Positions 1 to 9,258 of a stretch of 64,000 bases of DNA are shown here, piece by piece. A model generated the notes under the pieces. That model was not told where the DNA came from. It ran no database searches and saw nothing but the letters and a program-made list of their open reading frames with translations. Position 1 is the first letter of the stretch, and each line of letters opens with the position of its first letter. The position numbers were made by a program, and so were the translations under genes. This DNA is from Pedobacter aquatilis (GTDB lineage Bacteria > Bacteroidota > Bacteroidia > Sphingobacteriales > Sphingobacteriaceae), in NCBI RefSeq assembly GCF_030409415.1, contig NZ_JAUFPW010000033.1, positions 62,001-126,000 of the forward strand, in the 5' to 3' direction.

Positions 1-1161
1 GCGAAGATTATCCTGGCCAGCGGCTTTGCTACCGAGATTGATAGGCTCAGCTTCCACCAGAAACTCTTTAGGTTTGAGCAGCTGACTATGCTGAATTCGA
101 GGAGCAAGGTGAATGCGATGCACATCTCGCTGAATTTTCATCCGGATGACCGGCTGGATTCAGCAACGATGCAGCAGATTGCATCAATATATATGGAAAA
201 GATTGGGCTGGGCGAGCAGCCCTATATCGCTTATGCGCATTTTGATTCGGCTCATCCGCACCTTCATATTGCTACCGTGCTTATCGGTCGTGACGGGAAG
301 CGGATAAATACCGATGGAATAGGAAGAAATCTTTCTGAGCCTGCCCGAAAGGCGCTGGAAATTAGATATGGATTGGTCAAGGCTGAAGGGCGAAAGCTTT
401 CCAATGAACTTTACCTGAGGGTAGCTGAATACGGGGCTTCTGAGACCAAAAAACAAATTGGTAACATTACAAAGGCGGTGATGCGCGACTATGCCTATTG
501 CTCTTTTGCGGAATACAAGGCCGTGCTGGCGCAGTTCAATGTGCTGGTTGACCGGGGATTTGAGGATTCGGTGATGTTTGAGAAAAAGGGACTGGTATAC
601 TCGATTGCGGGTCAGGATGGAAATCCGGTAGGCGTGCCGTTCAAGGCGAGCGCTTTTTACAATGGGGCAACGATGAAGGAACTGGAAAAAAGGTTTGAAA
701 AGAATGCTGAAATTCGGCTTGCCCATAAGCAAGGCATTAAGGAAAGAATTGACGGGGTATTGGACAGATACGCTTCAGTGAAAAAGGAAACGCTGATAAA
801 AGAACTGGCCAGAGAGCAGGTGGCGTTAGTGCTGAGGAGGAATGATTCCGGGTTGATTTACGGGCTGACCTTTATTGACCATAAGAAGCGGACGGTTTTT
901 AACGGAAGTGATCTGGGGAAAGGTTATTCTGCTAAGGCTTTGGTGGAAAGATTTTCAGATAGGGATGAGCCGAAGGTTTATTTAAGGAAAGAGGTACAAT
1001 CTGATTATTTGGAGAAGGATTTGGGGCAGGGCGAAAAGCGGAGCGATGCAGTTGAAAGTTTATTGGACGGGCTGCTTAAAAAGGCGGATTATGATGATCC
1101 GGCTGTTATCGGAAAGAAAAGAAAGAAAAGACCGGGTGAAGAGCAAACGCAGGCTTTGTGA
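1..1161 (+). CDS. MobB-like relaxase, 5' end outside the window
   Basis: Relaxase of a mobilizable element; it would nick and covalently hold the transferred DNA strand at the origin of transfer. The reading frame is open from base 1, so the first available ATG (88) is not the real start and 386 residues are visible. The HUH-type metal site is clear as HFDSAHPHLH, about residues 80-89 of the visible part, as in Bacteroidota MobB/BmgA-type relaxases. The C-terminal half is Lys/Glu-rich and ends in a basic tail. In related elements the coupling protein follows directly; here it starts about 2 kb later (3230), behind an XRE-ImmA pair. The N-terminal catalytic Tyr lies outside the window. Family assignment is firm, subfamily less so. 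Confidence 0.85.
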   Translation, partial: AKIILASGFATEIDRLSFHQKLFRFEQLTMLNSRSKVNAMHISLNFHPDDRLDSATMQQIASIYMEKIGLGEQPYIAYAHFDSAHPHLHIATVLIGRDGKRINTDGIGRNLSEPARKALEIRYGLVKAEGRKLSNELYLRVAEYGASETKKQIGNITKAVMRDYAYCSFAEYKAVLAQFNVLVDRGFEDSVMFEKKGLVYSIAGQDGNPVGVPFKASAFYNGATMKELEKRFEKNAEIRLAHKQGIKERIDGVLDRYASVKKETLIKELAREQVALVLRRNDSGLIYGLTFIDHKKRTVFNGSDLGKGYSAKALVERFSDRDEPKVYLRKEVQSDYLEKDLGQGEKRSDAVESLLDGLLKKADYDDPAVIGKKRKKRPGEEQTQAL

Positions 1162-1274
1162 AGTGCAGTCGACTTATTTGCTGTCATATAAGTTTAAGTG
1201 CCGGATTTCATAGTACTAAAAATTAAAGGAAATGGAAGGATAAGTATAAGTTTAGTTCATATCTTTTTATAAGT

Positions 1275-1290
1275 TATGTAAATTTACATA
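1275..1290. promoter_or_regulatory. Operator-like palindrome, copy 1
   Basis: Perfect 16-bp palindrome TATGTAAATTTACATA, identical to the copy at 1327. It ends 4 bp before the TTTG box of the promoter in front of the XRE-ImmA gene. The likely ligand is the HTH domain of that gene product (autoregulation); this is inferred from position and symmetry. Confidence 0.75.
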
Positions 1291-1294
1291 TAAA

Positions 1295-1325
1295 TTTGTT
1301 TTATGCTTTTAATTGACTAATTTTG
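1295..1325 (+). promoter_or_regulatory. Bacteroidota-type promoter of the XRE-ImmA operon
   Basis: TTTG at 1295-1298, exactly 19 bp of spacer, then TAATTTTG at 1318-1325, matching the Bacteroidota sigma-ABfr consensus TTTG-N19-TAnnTTTG. The promoter lies between the two palindromes, and transcription should begin inside or just after the second, so bound protein would block both polymerase entry and the start site. Confidence 0.7.
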
Positions 1326-1326
1326 C

Positions 1327-1342
1327 TATGTAAATTTACATA
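1327..1342. promoter_or_regulatory. Operator-like palindrome, copy 2
   Basis: Second exact copy of TATGTAAATTTACATA, 52 bp (about five helical turns) downstream of the first and directly in front of the ATG at 1344. It covers the expected transcription start and the leader. The integral-turn spacing places both copies on the same DNA face, which would allow looping or cooperative binding. Confidence 0.75.
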
Positions 1343-1343
1343 T

Positions 1344-2555
1344 ATGAGTTCAGAAAGCTTTTTAAATGAATTTCAAAAATTGCTTAATCCAGTTGAAAGA
1401 TGGAATGGTGAGCCAAAAACCCTAAAGGAAATTTTCGAGAGCAAACTCGAACAATATGGACTGACGTTTAATCAGGCTGAAAAATTACTTTCTATGCAGA
1501 ACCGTTCGCTTCAAGGGATATTGGATAATTCCGCAAAGAGAGTAGATGTAGTAAACCTATTGAAGCTTGGTCAATTCCTTGGCCTGAATACGGAGACTCT
1601 TGTAAAATATTACATCAATGAGGCGTCTGTCGATTTAGTAAATGAGCTAAACGATGCAAGGAAGAAAAGTTACATCGTTGCTAATTTTGACTTGAAAAAT
1701 TTACTTAAGGGCAAGTTTCTTAGTTCAAAAAGTGACTTTGATGAAATTGAGGAACGAATTACTACCTATTTCGGCCTGGATAATATTTATGAATATTCCG
1801 ACAAGAGCTATATACCAGCTTTCAGTAGAACAAAGCGTTCAGCAAATCTCTTAATGAGAGAGTTTTGGGTAAGGTCTGCTGTGATGCACTTTGAAAAGAT
1901 AAATAACCCTAATGAATTTGATAGAGCCGGATTAATCAGCTTGATACCTAAGATTCGACCTTATACGATGAATGTTGAACGCGGTTTGCGAGTTGTGACC
2001 CAGGCACTTTATAATGTCGGGCTTACTGTAATTTATCAGCCGCACCTACCTACAACTCAGGTTCGTGGGGCAACTTTTTTTGTGGATGGTAAGCCCGGTA
2101 TCGTTCTAACCGATCTAAATAAGAATTATGCGACCATTTGGTTTGCCCTGATGCACGAGATATATCATGTGCTTTATGACCTTGAGGAAATCGAAAAGCA
2201 GACCTTTCATCTTACTGGTGAACCTGATCTTTTCCTATTACAGGAAGACAAGGCGAATGAGTTTTCTCGCGACTACTTGTTCTCAAAGGAGAAATCAAAG
2301 TACATATCTAGTTATATAAGCTCCCCTCACATTGTTAAGGAGTATGCTCAAAAAAACCAGGTGCATCCCGCGTTTGTGTATAACTTCTATTGCTTCGATC
2401 AGGAGAAGGAATACAATAAGAAACAGTGGGGAAGATTTACAAACCAGCAGCCTGATGTAAAACTAGCGCTTTCGGAATTGAACATCAACACTTTCGAAAA
2501 CCATAATATAGAACAAACCATCGAATACCTAAATGCAAACATTTTTAATATATAA
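1344..2555 (+). CDS. XRE-type HTH protein with ImmA/IrrE metallopeptidase domain
   Basis: A DNA-binding regulator joined to a zinc peptidase. The N-terminal region (about residues 25-90) looks like an XRE helix-turn-helix; the C-terminal part has the metal motif HEIYH (H271, E272, H275) of the ImmA/IrrE family. In known systems such peptidases cleave or derepress a partner repressor after DNA damage or phage signals. The frame can be read from a TTG at 1323, but ATG 1344 is preferred because a palindrome and the promoter occupy the sequence before it. A small gene follows after 2 bp. Two identical palindromes flank its promoter, which suggests autorepression. It sits as cargo between the relaxase and coupling-protein genes. 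Confidence 0.8.
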   Translation: MSSESFLNEFQKLLNPVERWNGEPKTLKEIFESKLEQYGLTFNQAEKLLSMQNRSLQGILDNSAKRVDVVNLLKLGQFLGLNTETLVKYYINEASVDLVNELNDARKKSYIVANFDLKNLLKGKFLSSKSDFDEIEERITTYFGLDNIYEYSDKSYIPAFSRTKRSANLLMREFWVRSAVMHFEKINNPNEFDRAGLISLIPKIRPYTMNVERGLRVVTQALYNVGLTVIYQPHLPTTQVRGATFFVDGKPGIVLTDLNKNYATIWFALMHEIYHVLYDLEEIEKQTFHLTGEPDLFLLQEDKANEFSRDYLFSKEKSKYISSYISSPHIVKEYAQKNQVHPAFVYNFYCFDQEKEYNKKQWGRFTNQQPDVKLALSELNINTFENHNIEQTIEYLNANIFNI

Positions 2556-2557
2556 TT

Positions 2558-3049
2558 ATGGCAAAGAATAATAAGGCGAAAAAAATCTCGCAGACTGACA
2601 AAGAGAAAGAGCTGGAAAAACTTGGGATTTTAGCCAGTACCGAAAATGTTAAGGGAGAACAACTTTTCTTAAATGAAAACGGAAATTTTGAGAAGGCGCA
2701 GGAGTTGAAAGAAATGCTCCAAGGAAATACAGAAGATCCAGAAAAAAAGTTTGATATATATTATAAAGGAATTCAGAAGATATTGATAAGTAATCTTCCA
2801 AAAGGAAAAGAGAACAAACTGGCTAGAAATTACATCTATGAAGAAAAAAATACGTACCTCACTCGTGGCAAGCGTAAAAACAAATTTGGAATAAGGGGGG
2901 CGGACGGAAGAATGGGTTATATTTCTGATGCGGAAGAAATGTTGCAGTTGATCATGGATTGGATTTTTACTAATGGTACTATGGTAGACCTTTACAATAA
3001 ATTAAGAGAAATTAATATTTTAAAAGGTTACGGGAAGCCAACTGTATAG
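2558..3049 (+). CDS. Small hypothetical protein, partner of the XRE-ImmA protein
   Basis: A 163-residue, strongly charged, soluble protein with a Lys/Glu-rich N-terminus and no signal peptide or membrane segment. I do not recognise the family. It starts 2 bp after the XRE-ImmA stop codon, so the two are almost certainly one transcript and translationally linked. The pairing of a regulator-peptidase with a small charged protein resembles toxin-antitoxin or stress-response pairs, but nothing in the sequence proves activity. The 180 bp behind it carry no gene. Confidence 0.65.
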   Translation: MAKNNKAKKISQTDKEKELEKLGILASTENVKGEQLFLNENGNFEKAQELKEMLQGNTEDPEKKFDIYYKGIQKILISNLPKGKENKLARNYIYEEKNTYLTRGKRKNKFGIRGADGRMGYISDAEEMLQLIMDWIFTNGTMVDLYNKLREINILKGYGKPTV

Positions 3050-3229
3050 TTTTAAGTAATCTTTTTTACTGTTCTGTTGTTGCGTTCATAGCCTTCTAAA
3101 TCTAGGATTCGCATGACATTTTTGATCATAAAGCCTTTATTGCCAATATTTATTCTCTAAGCTTCTTTTTTATGGTACCACCAAGGGGATTGTCAATACC
3201 ATTGAATAAATTAGTTGTCTTTTGTTCCC

Positions 3230-5263
3230 ATGAATACAGGGGAAGACGTGCAGGGACTGCGCAAAATTATTGATTTTACAAGGCTGCTGAGTATTTTTAT
3301 TCTGGCGATACACTTTTATTTAAGCTGTTACCAGGCTTTTCAGGATTGGGGATGGACGGCCGGGATAACTGACAAGATTACCGGGAACATTGCAGAGACC
3401 GGTTTATTTGAAGGTTTTTTCAGGGCGAAGCTAGCGGCTTTGCTGCTGCTGGTGATTTCTCTTATCGGTGTGAAGGGAAAGAAGGATGAGAAGATAACAT
3501 TGAAGCCCATCATTATTTATTTAGTTGTTGGGGCGGGTCTTTATTTTGCCAGTACGTTGTGTTTTCTTTTGCTCAGTCTTTTGCCCGGCCACAAGGCAAT
3601 CGTTTCAGTACTTTATATCGGTTTGACCTGCCTAGGCTATCTGCTGATGCTTGCTGGCGGAGGCCAGCTGTCCAGGCTGTTAAAGGACAAGCTGAAAGAG
3701 GATATCTTCAATGAAGAGAGCGAAACTTTTCCGCAGGAAGAGCGGCTGCTTGAGAATGAGTTTTCCATTAACCTACCGGCTAAGTATAGGCTGGGGAAAC
3801 TGGTTCGGGAAAGCTGGATAAATATCATCAACCCATTCAGAGGTCTTCTGGTGGCGGGGACCCCGGGTGCGGGTAAGAGTTATTTTGTCATCAGGCACAT
3901 CATCGACCAGCACATCCTTAAGGGCTTTTCAATGTTCATCTATGATTTTAAGTTTGATGACTTGAGCAGGATAGCCTACAATAAACTGATAAAGTATGCG
4001 GGGAATTATAAGGTCAGGCCGAAGTTCTTTGTGATAAATTTTGATGATTTAAACAGGACTCACCGCTGTAATCCGCTTGACCCCCAGGCGATGGAGGACA
4101 TTACCGATGCGACGGAGGCTTCAAGGACCATTATGATGGGGCTGAACAGGGACTGGATAAAAAAGCAGGGGGACTTTTTTGTGGAAAGTCCCATTAATTT
4201 TTTAACGGCCTGCATCTGGTATTTGCGCAGGTATGAAGATGGCAGGTTCTGCACGCTTCCGCATGTGATAGAGCTGATGCAGAGTGATTATGATCCGCTT
4301 TTTGCGGTACTCAAAACCCAGGAGGAGATCAAGGTGCTCATCAATCCTTTTATTTCGGCTTACCGCAACAATGCGATGGCGCAGCTGGAGGGGCAGATTG
4401 CCTCGGCAAAGATTGGGCTGGCCAGACTGTCTTCGCCGCAGTTGTATTATGTTTTAAGCGGGAGTGATTTTACTTTGGATGTGAACTGTCCGGAGGAACC
4501 CAAGATTGTCTGCGTGGGCAATAATCCGCAGAAGTTGCAGGTCTATGGCGCGGTTTTGTCTTTGTATATTTCCAGGATGATTAAGCTGGTGAACCAGAAG
4601 GGTAAACTAAAATCTTCACTTGTGTTTGATGAGTTTCCGACGATTTATTTTAATAATATGGATGCTTTGATTGCGACAGCGAGATCGAATCAGGTCTCGA
4701 CCTGTCTTGCGGTGCAGGATTTCTCGCAGCTGACCAAGGATTATGGTTCGGAGCAGGCGGATGTGATTACGGGGATTGTGGGGAATGTGATTTCGGGGCA
4801 GGTGACTGGCGATACAGCGAAGCAGTTGTCGGAGAATTTTGGGAAGATTTCCCAGCGCAAGGATTCGATGAGCATCAATAGTTCTGATACCTCTATCACC
4901 CGGGCCACGCAGATGGATTACGCGATTCCGGCGAGTAAGATTGCGAGCTTATCGGCTGGTGAATTTGTGGGGGTGGTGGCGGATAATCCCGAGCAGAAGA
5001 TTAAACTGAAGATGTTTCATGCTGAGATTCAGAATGACCATGAGGCGATTGCAAGCGAGGAGTCGGGTTATGTGGGGATTCCGGTGGTAAAGAGGGTGAG
5101 TGCGGAGATGGTGGAGGAGAATTATAAGCAGATTAAAAGGGAGATTTTTGAACTTTTGAAAACCGAGTGTGCAAAGCAGGAGGTCAGGGCGGAGGTGAAG
5201 GAGAGTAAGAAAAGGGGGAAGTCCGGGACGGGTAAGGGAGAAGAAAAAGCGCAGTCTTTTTGA
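3230..5263 (+). CDS. TraG/VirD4-like coupling protein (MobC type)
   Basis: Type IV coupling protein that would bring the relaxase-DNA complex to a conjugation channel in the inner membrane. About four N-terminal hydrophobic segments fall within the first 150 residues, followed by a P-loop GTPGAGKS (near residue 211) and a Walker B-like LVFDEFP (about 460). The C-terminus is a Lys/Glu-rich tail. A TTG start at 3215 is possible; ATG 3230 is chosen. The relaxase lies upstream, separated by the XRE-ImmA pair. No other transfer (Tra/VirB) genes are in the window, so this looks mobilizable and dependent on another element's channel. It converges with the Shedu-like gene, with 10 bp between the stops. 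Confidence 0.85.
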   Translation: MNTGEDVQGLRKIIDFTRLLSIFILAIHFYLSCYQAFQDWGWTAGITDKITGNIAETGLFEGFFRAKLAALLLLVISLIGVKGKKDEKITLKPIIIYLVVGAGLYFASTLCFLLLSLLPGHKAIVSVLYIGLTCLGYLLMLAGGGQLSRLLKDKLKEDIFNEESETFPQEERLLENEFSINLPAKYRLGKLVRESWINIINPFRGLLVAGTPGAGKSYFVIRHIIDQHILKGFSMFIYDFKFDDLSRIAYNKLIKYAGNYKVRPKFFVINFDDLNRTHRCNPLDPQAMEDITDATEASRTIMMGLNRDWIKKQGDFFVESPINFLTACIWYLRRYEDGRFCTLPHVIELMQSDYDPLFAVLKTQEEIKVLINPFISAYRNNAMAQLEGQIASAKIGLARLSSPQLYYVLSGSDFTLDVNCPEEPKIVCVGNNPQKLQVYGAVLSLYISRMIKLVNQKGKLKSSLVFDEFPTIYFNNMDALIATARSNQVSTCLAVQDFSQLTKDYGSEQADVITGIVGNVISGQVTGDTAKQLSENFGKISQRKDSMSINSSDTSITRATQMDYAIPASKIASLSAGEFVGVVADNPEQKIKLKMFHAEIQNDHEAIASEESGYVGIPVVKRVSAEMVEENYKQIKREIFELLKTECAKQEVRAEVKESKKRGKSGTGKGEEKAQSF

Positions 5264-5273
5264 TCTTCTTTTG

Positions 5274-6548
5274 CTATTTTCCACGTGTCATAATGGTTAA
5301 CAAGCTACTTATTTTAACCCTTAATTCGTCAAATGTTAAGATTTCAACATCTTTGCTATTGTTTCTATAAAGTTCAAAAGCACCTTTTTGTTTTGCCGTT
5401 AACTTCGAATAGTTTCCAATTAAAACCAATGCTTTGGGGTTAAAGCTCTGAACTTCATTGCTTCCTTTCATTAATGTATAATATTCTTTTTGGAAGTGAT
5501 CTCTTTGGTTGAGAACCTGACCGACACAACCGGAAAGTTCTTTTGAGGCTGCAAACACATCATCACCTCTATACGGAATTGAAATAAATATATCTGCAAG
5601 ATGAGTTTTAATCTCAACAAATGAGACATTGGTGCTTAAGCCACCTTTGATCAAAAAATCGTTAAACTTTCCCCCTTTATTATCAATCTTGGTGCCACCA
5701 ACGAAAGCCTCGTCCTGATGTAATATTACTGGTTGGGCAAATAATGTTGAAAATATCCAACTATGAGTTTCCAAAAAATTCTGCCACTTTTTTTCAAGTC
5801 CTTTGGTATCCGAGGTGATTTTAAAAAGCTTATCGAATTCATCTAGCGCTGCTTTGATAAATTTATTGTCAATAATCTCCTTGGTTTTGGAAAGATTTGA
5901 ATCAGTGAAGAAGTTCGGTAATAAGGTTAGCTTTTCAAAAAGTTCTTTGATTGCTTGCTTGTCTGCTTCACTAAATTCTGACATTGAATTGCCCCAATCC
6001 AGAAGGGTTGCTGCAAGAGCACCAGAAGTATATGTTTTTGGAGGTGCTGCAAATTCCTTTGGAAAATAATCATGAAGGTACTGTTGACCCGCCCGTTCTC
6101 GTTCAAGCTTTTGTTTCTCAGAAAGGCTGGAAAATGCGACATTTAGTTCTGCAAGTTTAGCCTCGTTCAGATAGATTATCCCCCTTTTTAAATCCAGCTT
6201 TAGAGGGCCACCCTTTTCGATGACTACTTCAGTAATTTTAAGTTTATCTAATATCTCACTGATTGGCCTTAACACTTTAGTAAAGCCGTAACCAAACGTA
6301 AAGACTTTATAAACCCCTACGGGTATTTTTTTTCCAAAACCTATATAGGTGAATTTTCCAATATTTGTATATTTTGCTTTCCCTTTATAGGGAGTTGGGT
6401 AATGAATTTCCTTATCTTCCTTTAAATAAACCTCCCTGGATTTTTGATCCACTTTGTTTTCTGAATCCTTAAAGAAGTAAACTTCTTTTGAGCTATTTGT
6501 AACTTTATGATATTCTAATGGTTTGTCTTGAGTAAGTGTTTTTGCCAT
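5274..6548 (-). CDS. Shedu-like (SduA/DUF4263) antiphage nuclease
   Basis: A 424-residue protein whose C-terminal third has the Shedu arrangement: an EKKWQNFLETHSWIFS-type helix, then NDFLI, then the PD-(D/E)xK core VEIKTH (E312, K314), and a final segment with LTFDELR. Shedu is a single-gene antiphage system whose nuclease is DUF4263; the long N-terminal part is variable and thought to sense the trigger. It is transcribed toward the coupling protein and divergently from the nuclease gene at 6604, with 55 bp between the starts, so the promoters must share that gap. Its location in a mobilizable element fits defence cargo. Family placement is by motif only. Confidence 0.75.
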   Translation of the reverse strand: MAKTLTQDKPLEYHKVTNSSKEVYFFKDSENKVDQKSREVYLKEDKEIHYPTPYKGKAKYTNIGKFTYIGFGKKIPVGVYKVFTFGYGFTKVLRPISEILDKLKITEVVIEKGGPLKLDLKRGIIYLNEAKLAELNVAFSSLSEKQKLERERAGQQYLHDYFPKEFAAPPKTYTSGALAATLLDWGNSMSEFSEADKQAIKELFEKLTLLPNFFTDSNLSKTKEIIDNKFIKAALDEFDKLFKITSDTKGLEKKWQNFLETHSWIFSTLFAQPVILHQDEAFVGGTKIDNKGGKFNDFLIKGGLSTNVSFVEIKTHLADIFISIPYRGDDVFAASKELSGCVGQVLNQRDHFQKEYYTLMKGSNEVQSFNPKALVLIGNYSKLTAKQKGAFELYRNNSKDVEILTFDELRVKISSLLTIMTRGK

Positions 6549-6603
6549 GATGAGTTATACTGTTAATATAAAGCTACTTAAATTTAGATAATTTTTTGAG
6601 TCT

Positions 6604-7788
6604 ATGGAAAATGCAGATAGAATAGATCGCGAATTGAGACATGAATTAGCAGGTATTTGGTATATCAGCGACCAATATGGTGCAAAAATATTGGTAAAAA
6701 TTCCGTCCTCAACTATCAAAGCCATTTTAATGGGATGCATTATTGAATTGCTTTTTGCAGTGGATGGCGATTTTAGTCCAAATATTCTCCTCTCAGGTTT
6801 AAGGGTCTTTGATGACCCGGTTCATCCACAACTCCTGATGAATCCTGTGCAATATCGAAAAGATCACTTGGCCATTATAAAGATCATGCATCTTGAAAAG
6901 GTACAAATACAGTTCTGTAATGAACTGAATGCGATCCAGAGTTTTGGAGACTTGTATGTAAGTGATAAAGATCGGCATGATGTTCATTGTCTGATGAGTA
7001 ATCCGAGACGTTTTGATACTGACCGAGATTTTACGCAGCTAAATCTTTCGTTAGATAAGTTTCAAGCTGTGCTCAACAAGACAACATCAACTGCTGATAT
7101 GCATCTTTTAGCAGTTAAAGCAACATATCGGCAGGTCGAAAGTATTGTTAATTCATATATTGAGGCTGAACAAACTGTCCAGACAAATATTGAGGATTCG
7201 TTTGAGGGCAATCAATTCGAAAAGGAGATTTATGTGGTGATTAGGTCTTTATTTAATAAGGATGCTTACCACAGTCCACTTGTAAAATCAAAAACGGGGT
7301 ATCGGGAACTGATAGATATTTTTGCCATTTCAGATTTTGGTGTTTTTCTCATCGAGGCGAAAGCCCTTGGTGTTTATGAGGCGGTTGAAGGACGAACCAT
7401 GGAGAGAAAGGTGTTGGGGTTACAGAAGCAGATAAAAAAAGCAGTTGGCCAATTAGTAGGAGCCTCAAAGACTATAATTGATGGCACAAAAATATTCTAT
7501 AAACAGGATAGGGAGCTTTTATTTGATAGAGCACTATTTCCACATGGCATTGTCCTGATTTCCGAGATGTTACCTTTTGGCGATTGGGAACCTACCATTG
7601 CCCTAATCATAGATACCATGTCTGAGTGTAGAATGTTTATTCATGTCATGGATCTAAGGGAAATGATGCAATTTATAGGCTATTCGAACAATGATAGAAA
7701 CATCTTTGATGATTTGCTGATGCAGAGAGCCAAGAAATTTGTTGAACGGCCTACACTTCATGCCCGGTATAATTTTTTTGAAAAGTAA
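6604..7788 (+). CDS. PD-(D/E)xK nuclease-like protein (NERD-like)
   Basis: A 394-residue protein. The C-terminal half carries a restriction-endonuclease-like core: an FEKEIYVVI helix, then ELIDIFAIS, then GVFLIEAKAL, giving the D...ExK signature of PD-(D/E)xK enzymes and resembling the NERD group. The N-terminal half has no motif I recognise. It is divergent from the Shedu-like gene with only 55 bp between them. A role in DNA cleavage or repair, probably defence-related, is inferred from the core and the neighbours. It could instead be a recombination-associated nuclease of the element. Confidence 0.6.
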   Translation: MENADRIDRELRHELAGIWYISDQYGAKILVKIPSSTIKAILMGCIIELLFAVDGDFSPNILLSGLRVFDDPVHPQLLMNPVQYRKDHLAIIKIMHLEKVQIQFCNELNAIQSFGDLYVSDKDRHDVHCLMSNPRRFDTDRDFTQLNLSLDKFQAVLNKTTSTADMHLLAVKATYRQVESIVNSYIEAEQTVQTNIEDSFEGNQFEKEIYVVIRSLFNKDAYHSPLVKSKTGYRELIDIFAISDFGVFLIEAKALGVYEAVEGRTMERKVLGLQKQIKKAVGQLVGASKTIIDGTKIFYKQDRELLFDRALFPHGIVLISEMLPFGDWEPTIALIIDTMSECRMFIHVMDLREMMQFIGYSNNDRNIFDDLLMQRAKKFVERPTLHARYNFFEK

Positions 7789-7960
7789 ACTGACTATGGA
7801 TATGTCTACCAACAAATTTTGCACTTCAAAAAACTTTACTTTTGCTGATTGCTCCTATGCAGGACACAGTTTAGTGCATAGTCTATATCGGCTCACCTTA
7901 ACAGACCCCTAATATGTCAGTACCTCAATTGAAATGTTAAGTTGACATAAAGTGTAATAT

Positions 7961-9226
7961 TTACACAAAGTTGACCTGTAATTTGCCTGTTTTGAGCTTG
8001 GGGTCATTGGCAATTGTTAGCTGGTATTGAAACTCAAATCCCTTCATGTAATCTAATGTTTCGAAAGATACAGCGAGCTTGCTGAACTTAAATGATTGAT
8101 GATGCTTTAGATAGCTACACTTCATGTCAACCTGAAGGCCGTTGTCTTGGTTAATGGAGATCCAAGGTTTTGGAATATGAGACGATGGCATTTGCGGAGG
8201 GGGTATTGCTTTCTGCATTTCATTCGACTTGGTTAATAACTGGTCGAGAGGAAGTGGCTTCTCCGGTGGAACAGGTGGTTGCGGTGACGGATTGAATGTC
8301 TCAGCCAGTTCGATGTTTGTCCCATTTGGAAATCTTAGGCATAGATCAATATTCTCTGCTGGAACATTCCCTTCGTTATACATTTCAAGTTCAATCTCGA
8401 TTGAGAGAAGCTGTGTGATGTGCCAATTGTAGATCGCTGGAAGAAATTCGTGCTCATAAGTTTCAAAGAACCAGTCGAGCTCTTGATCATATCTTTTGGC
8501 TTCGGTATACATCATGCTTTCGGCAATGGCGCTGCGGAAAATGAGGTCCCGCTGGGTGGGCATTTTAAATGGTGTTTTGTGGTAGGTGTACTTTTTTCTA
8601 ACCTCTTCCATCTTTTGGGCGCGGTATTGATCGAGGGTCATTGTTCCCTGAAACTCTGGGAAATTTATGTGTTTTCTTTTCCCTTCAAAAAACAGGTCGA
8701 CTTTGGGTAAACGGTTTTTCAGTTCATTGTTCTCTCTGACCAGTTTTTGCAACTTGACTTCATTTTCGTCAGGCTCTTCTGCTAGCAGTTCGGTATCTTC
8801 CAGCTTTATCGTTTTTATGCCAAGATTTTTGGCCTTTAGTCTTGGCCCTATGTCCTCGCTGACCAGTATTTTTTGACAATCCGGATCTTCAGGACAAAAC
8901 TCCAGAACTGCTGCAAGTAGGCAGTCATCCTGTTCGGTTTTATCAAGGCTGTTTTCCAAAAACGTTTCGGAGGTTGGTCTCTTATCGATTAGGAGCCAAT
9001 CAGGATCACCATTATCCATGATATGCTCGAACAGCTTAGTAATGGATTTTGCTCTTGTGGCAATTTTCTTTTGTTGGCTGCGTCTAAGCTTATCTATCTC
9101 AGCGATAATAATAGGTGCGATTACAAGGGTCAATGATCCCTTCACATACTTTTTCCAATCAATCTCCTTTGGTGTCTTGAAGTGAATGAGGATGTTGGTG
9201 TCGAGAAAAAGATAATTTTTTGCCAT
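7961..9226 (-). CDS. PIN-domain protein
   Basis: The N-terminal 150 residues form a PIN domain: LFLDTNILIHF (first Asp), IIAEIDKL (Glu), QDDCLLAA (Asp) and LVSEDIGPRLKAK (last Asp), so the four acidic metal ligands are all present. PIN domains are usually RNases. About 270 further residues follow, including a Lys/Glu-rich stretch, a Pro-rich linker and a possible C-terminal beta-domain. At 421 residues it is far longer than VapC toxins, and no small antitoxin gene lies beside it. The histidine-kinase gene ends 32 bp upstream in the same direction, so read-through is possible. The specific role is unknown; it is the third nuclease-type gene in a row. Confidence 0.7.
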   Translation of the reverse strand: MAKNYLFLDTNILIHFKTPKEIDWKKYVKGSLTLVIAPIIIAEIDKLRRSQQKKIATRAKSITKLFEHIMDNGDPDWLLIDKRPTSETFLENSLDKTEQDDCLLAAVLEFCPEDPDCQKILVSEDIGPRLKAKNLGIKTIKLEDTELLAEEPDENEVKLQKLVRENNELKNRLPKVDLFFEGKRKHINFPEFQGTMTLDQYRAQKMEEVRKKYTYHKTPFKMPTQRDLIFRSAIAESMMYTEAKRYDQELDWFFETYEHEFLPAIYNWHITQLLSIEIELEMYNEGNVPAENIDLCLRFPNGTNIELAETFNPSPQPPVPPEKPLPLDQLLTKSNEMQKAIPPPQMPSSHIPKPWISINQDNGLQVDMKCSYLKHHQSFKFSKLAVSFETLDYMKGFEFQYQLTIANDPKLKTGKLQVNFV

Positions 9227-9258
9227 GGCAGGTTTTGCTGTTACGAAGCTTTCTTAAT

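Noticed and set aside
184..732. Long open frame on the minus strand opposite the relaxase
   Set aside because: It lies fully within the relaxase gene, has low-complexity composition and no domain; a shadow of the coding strand.
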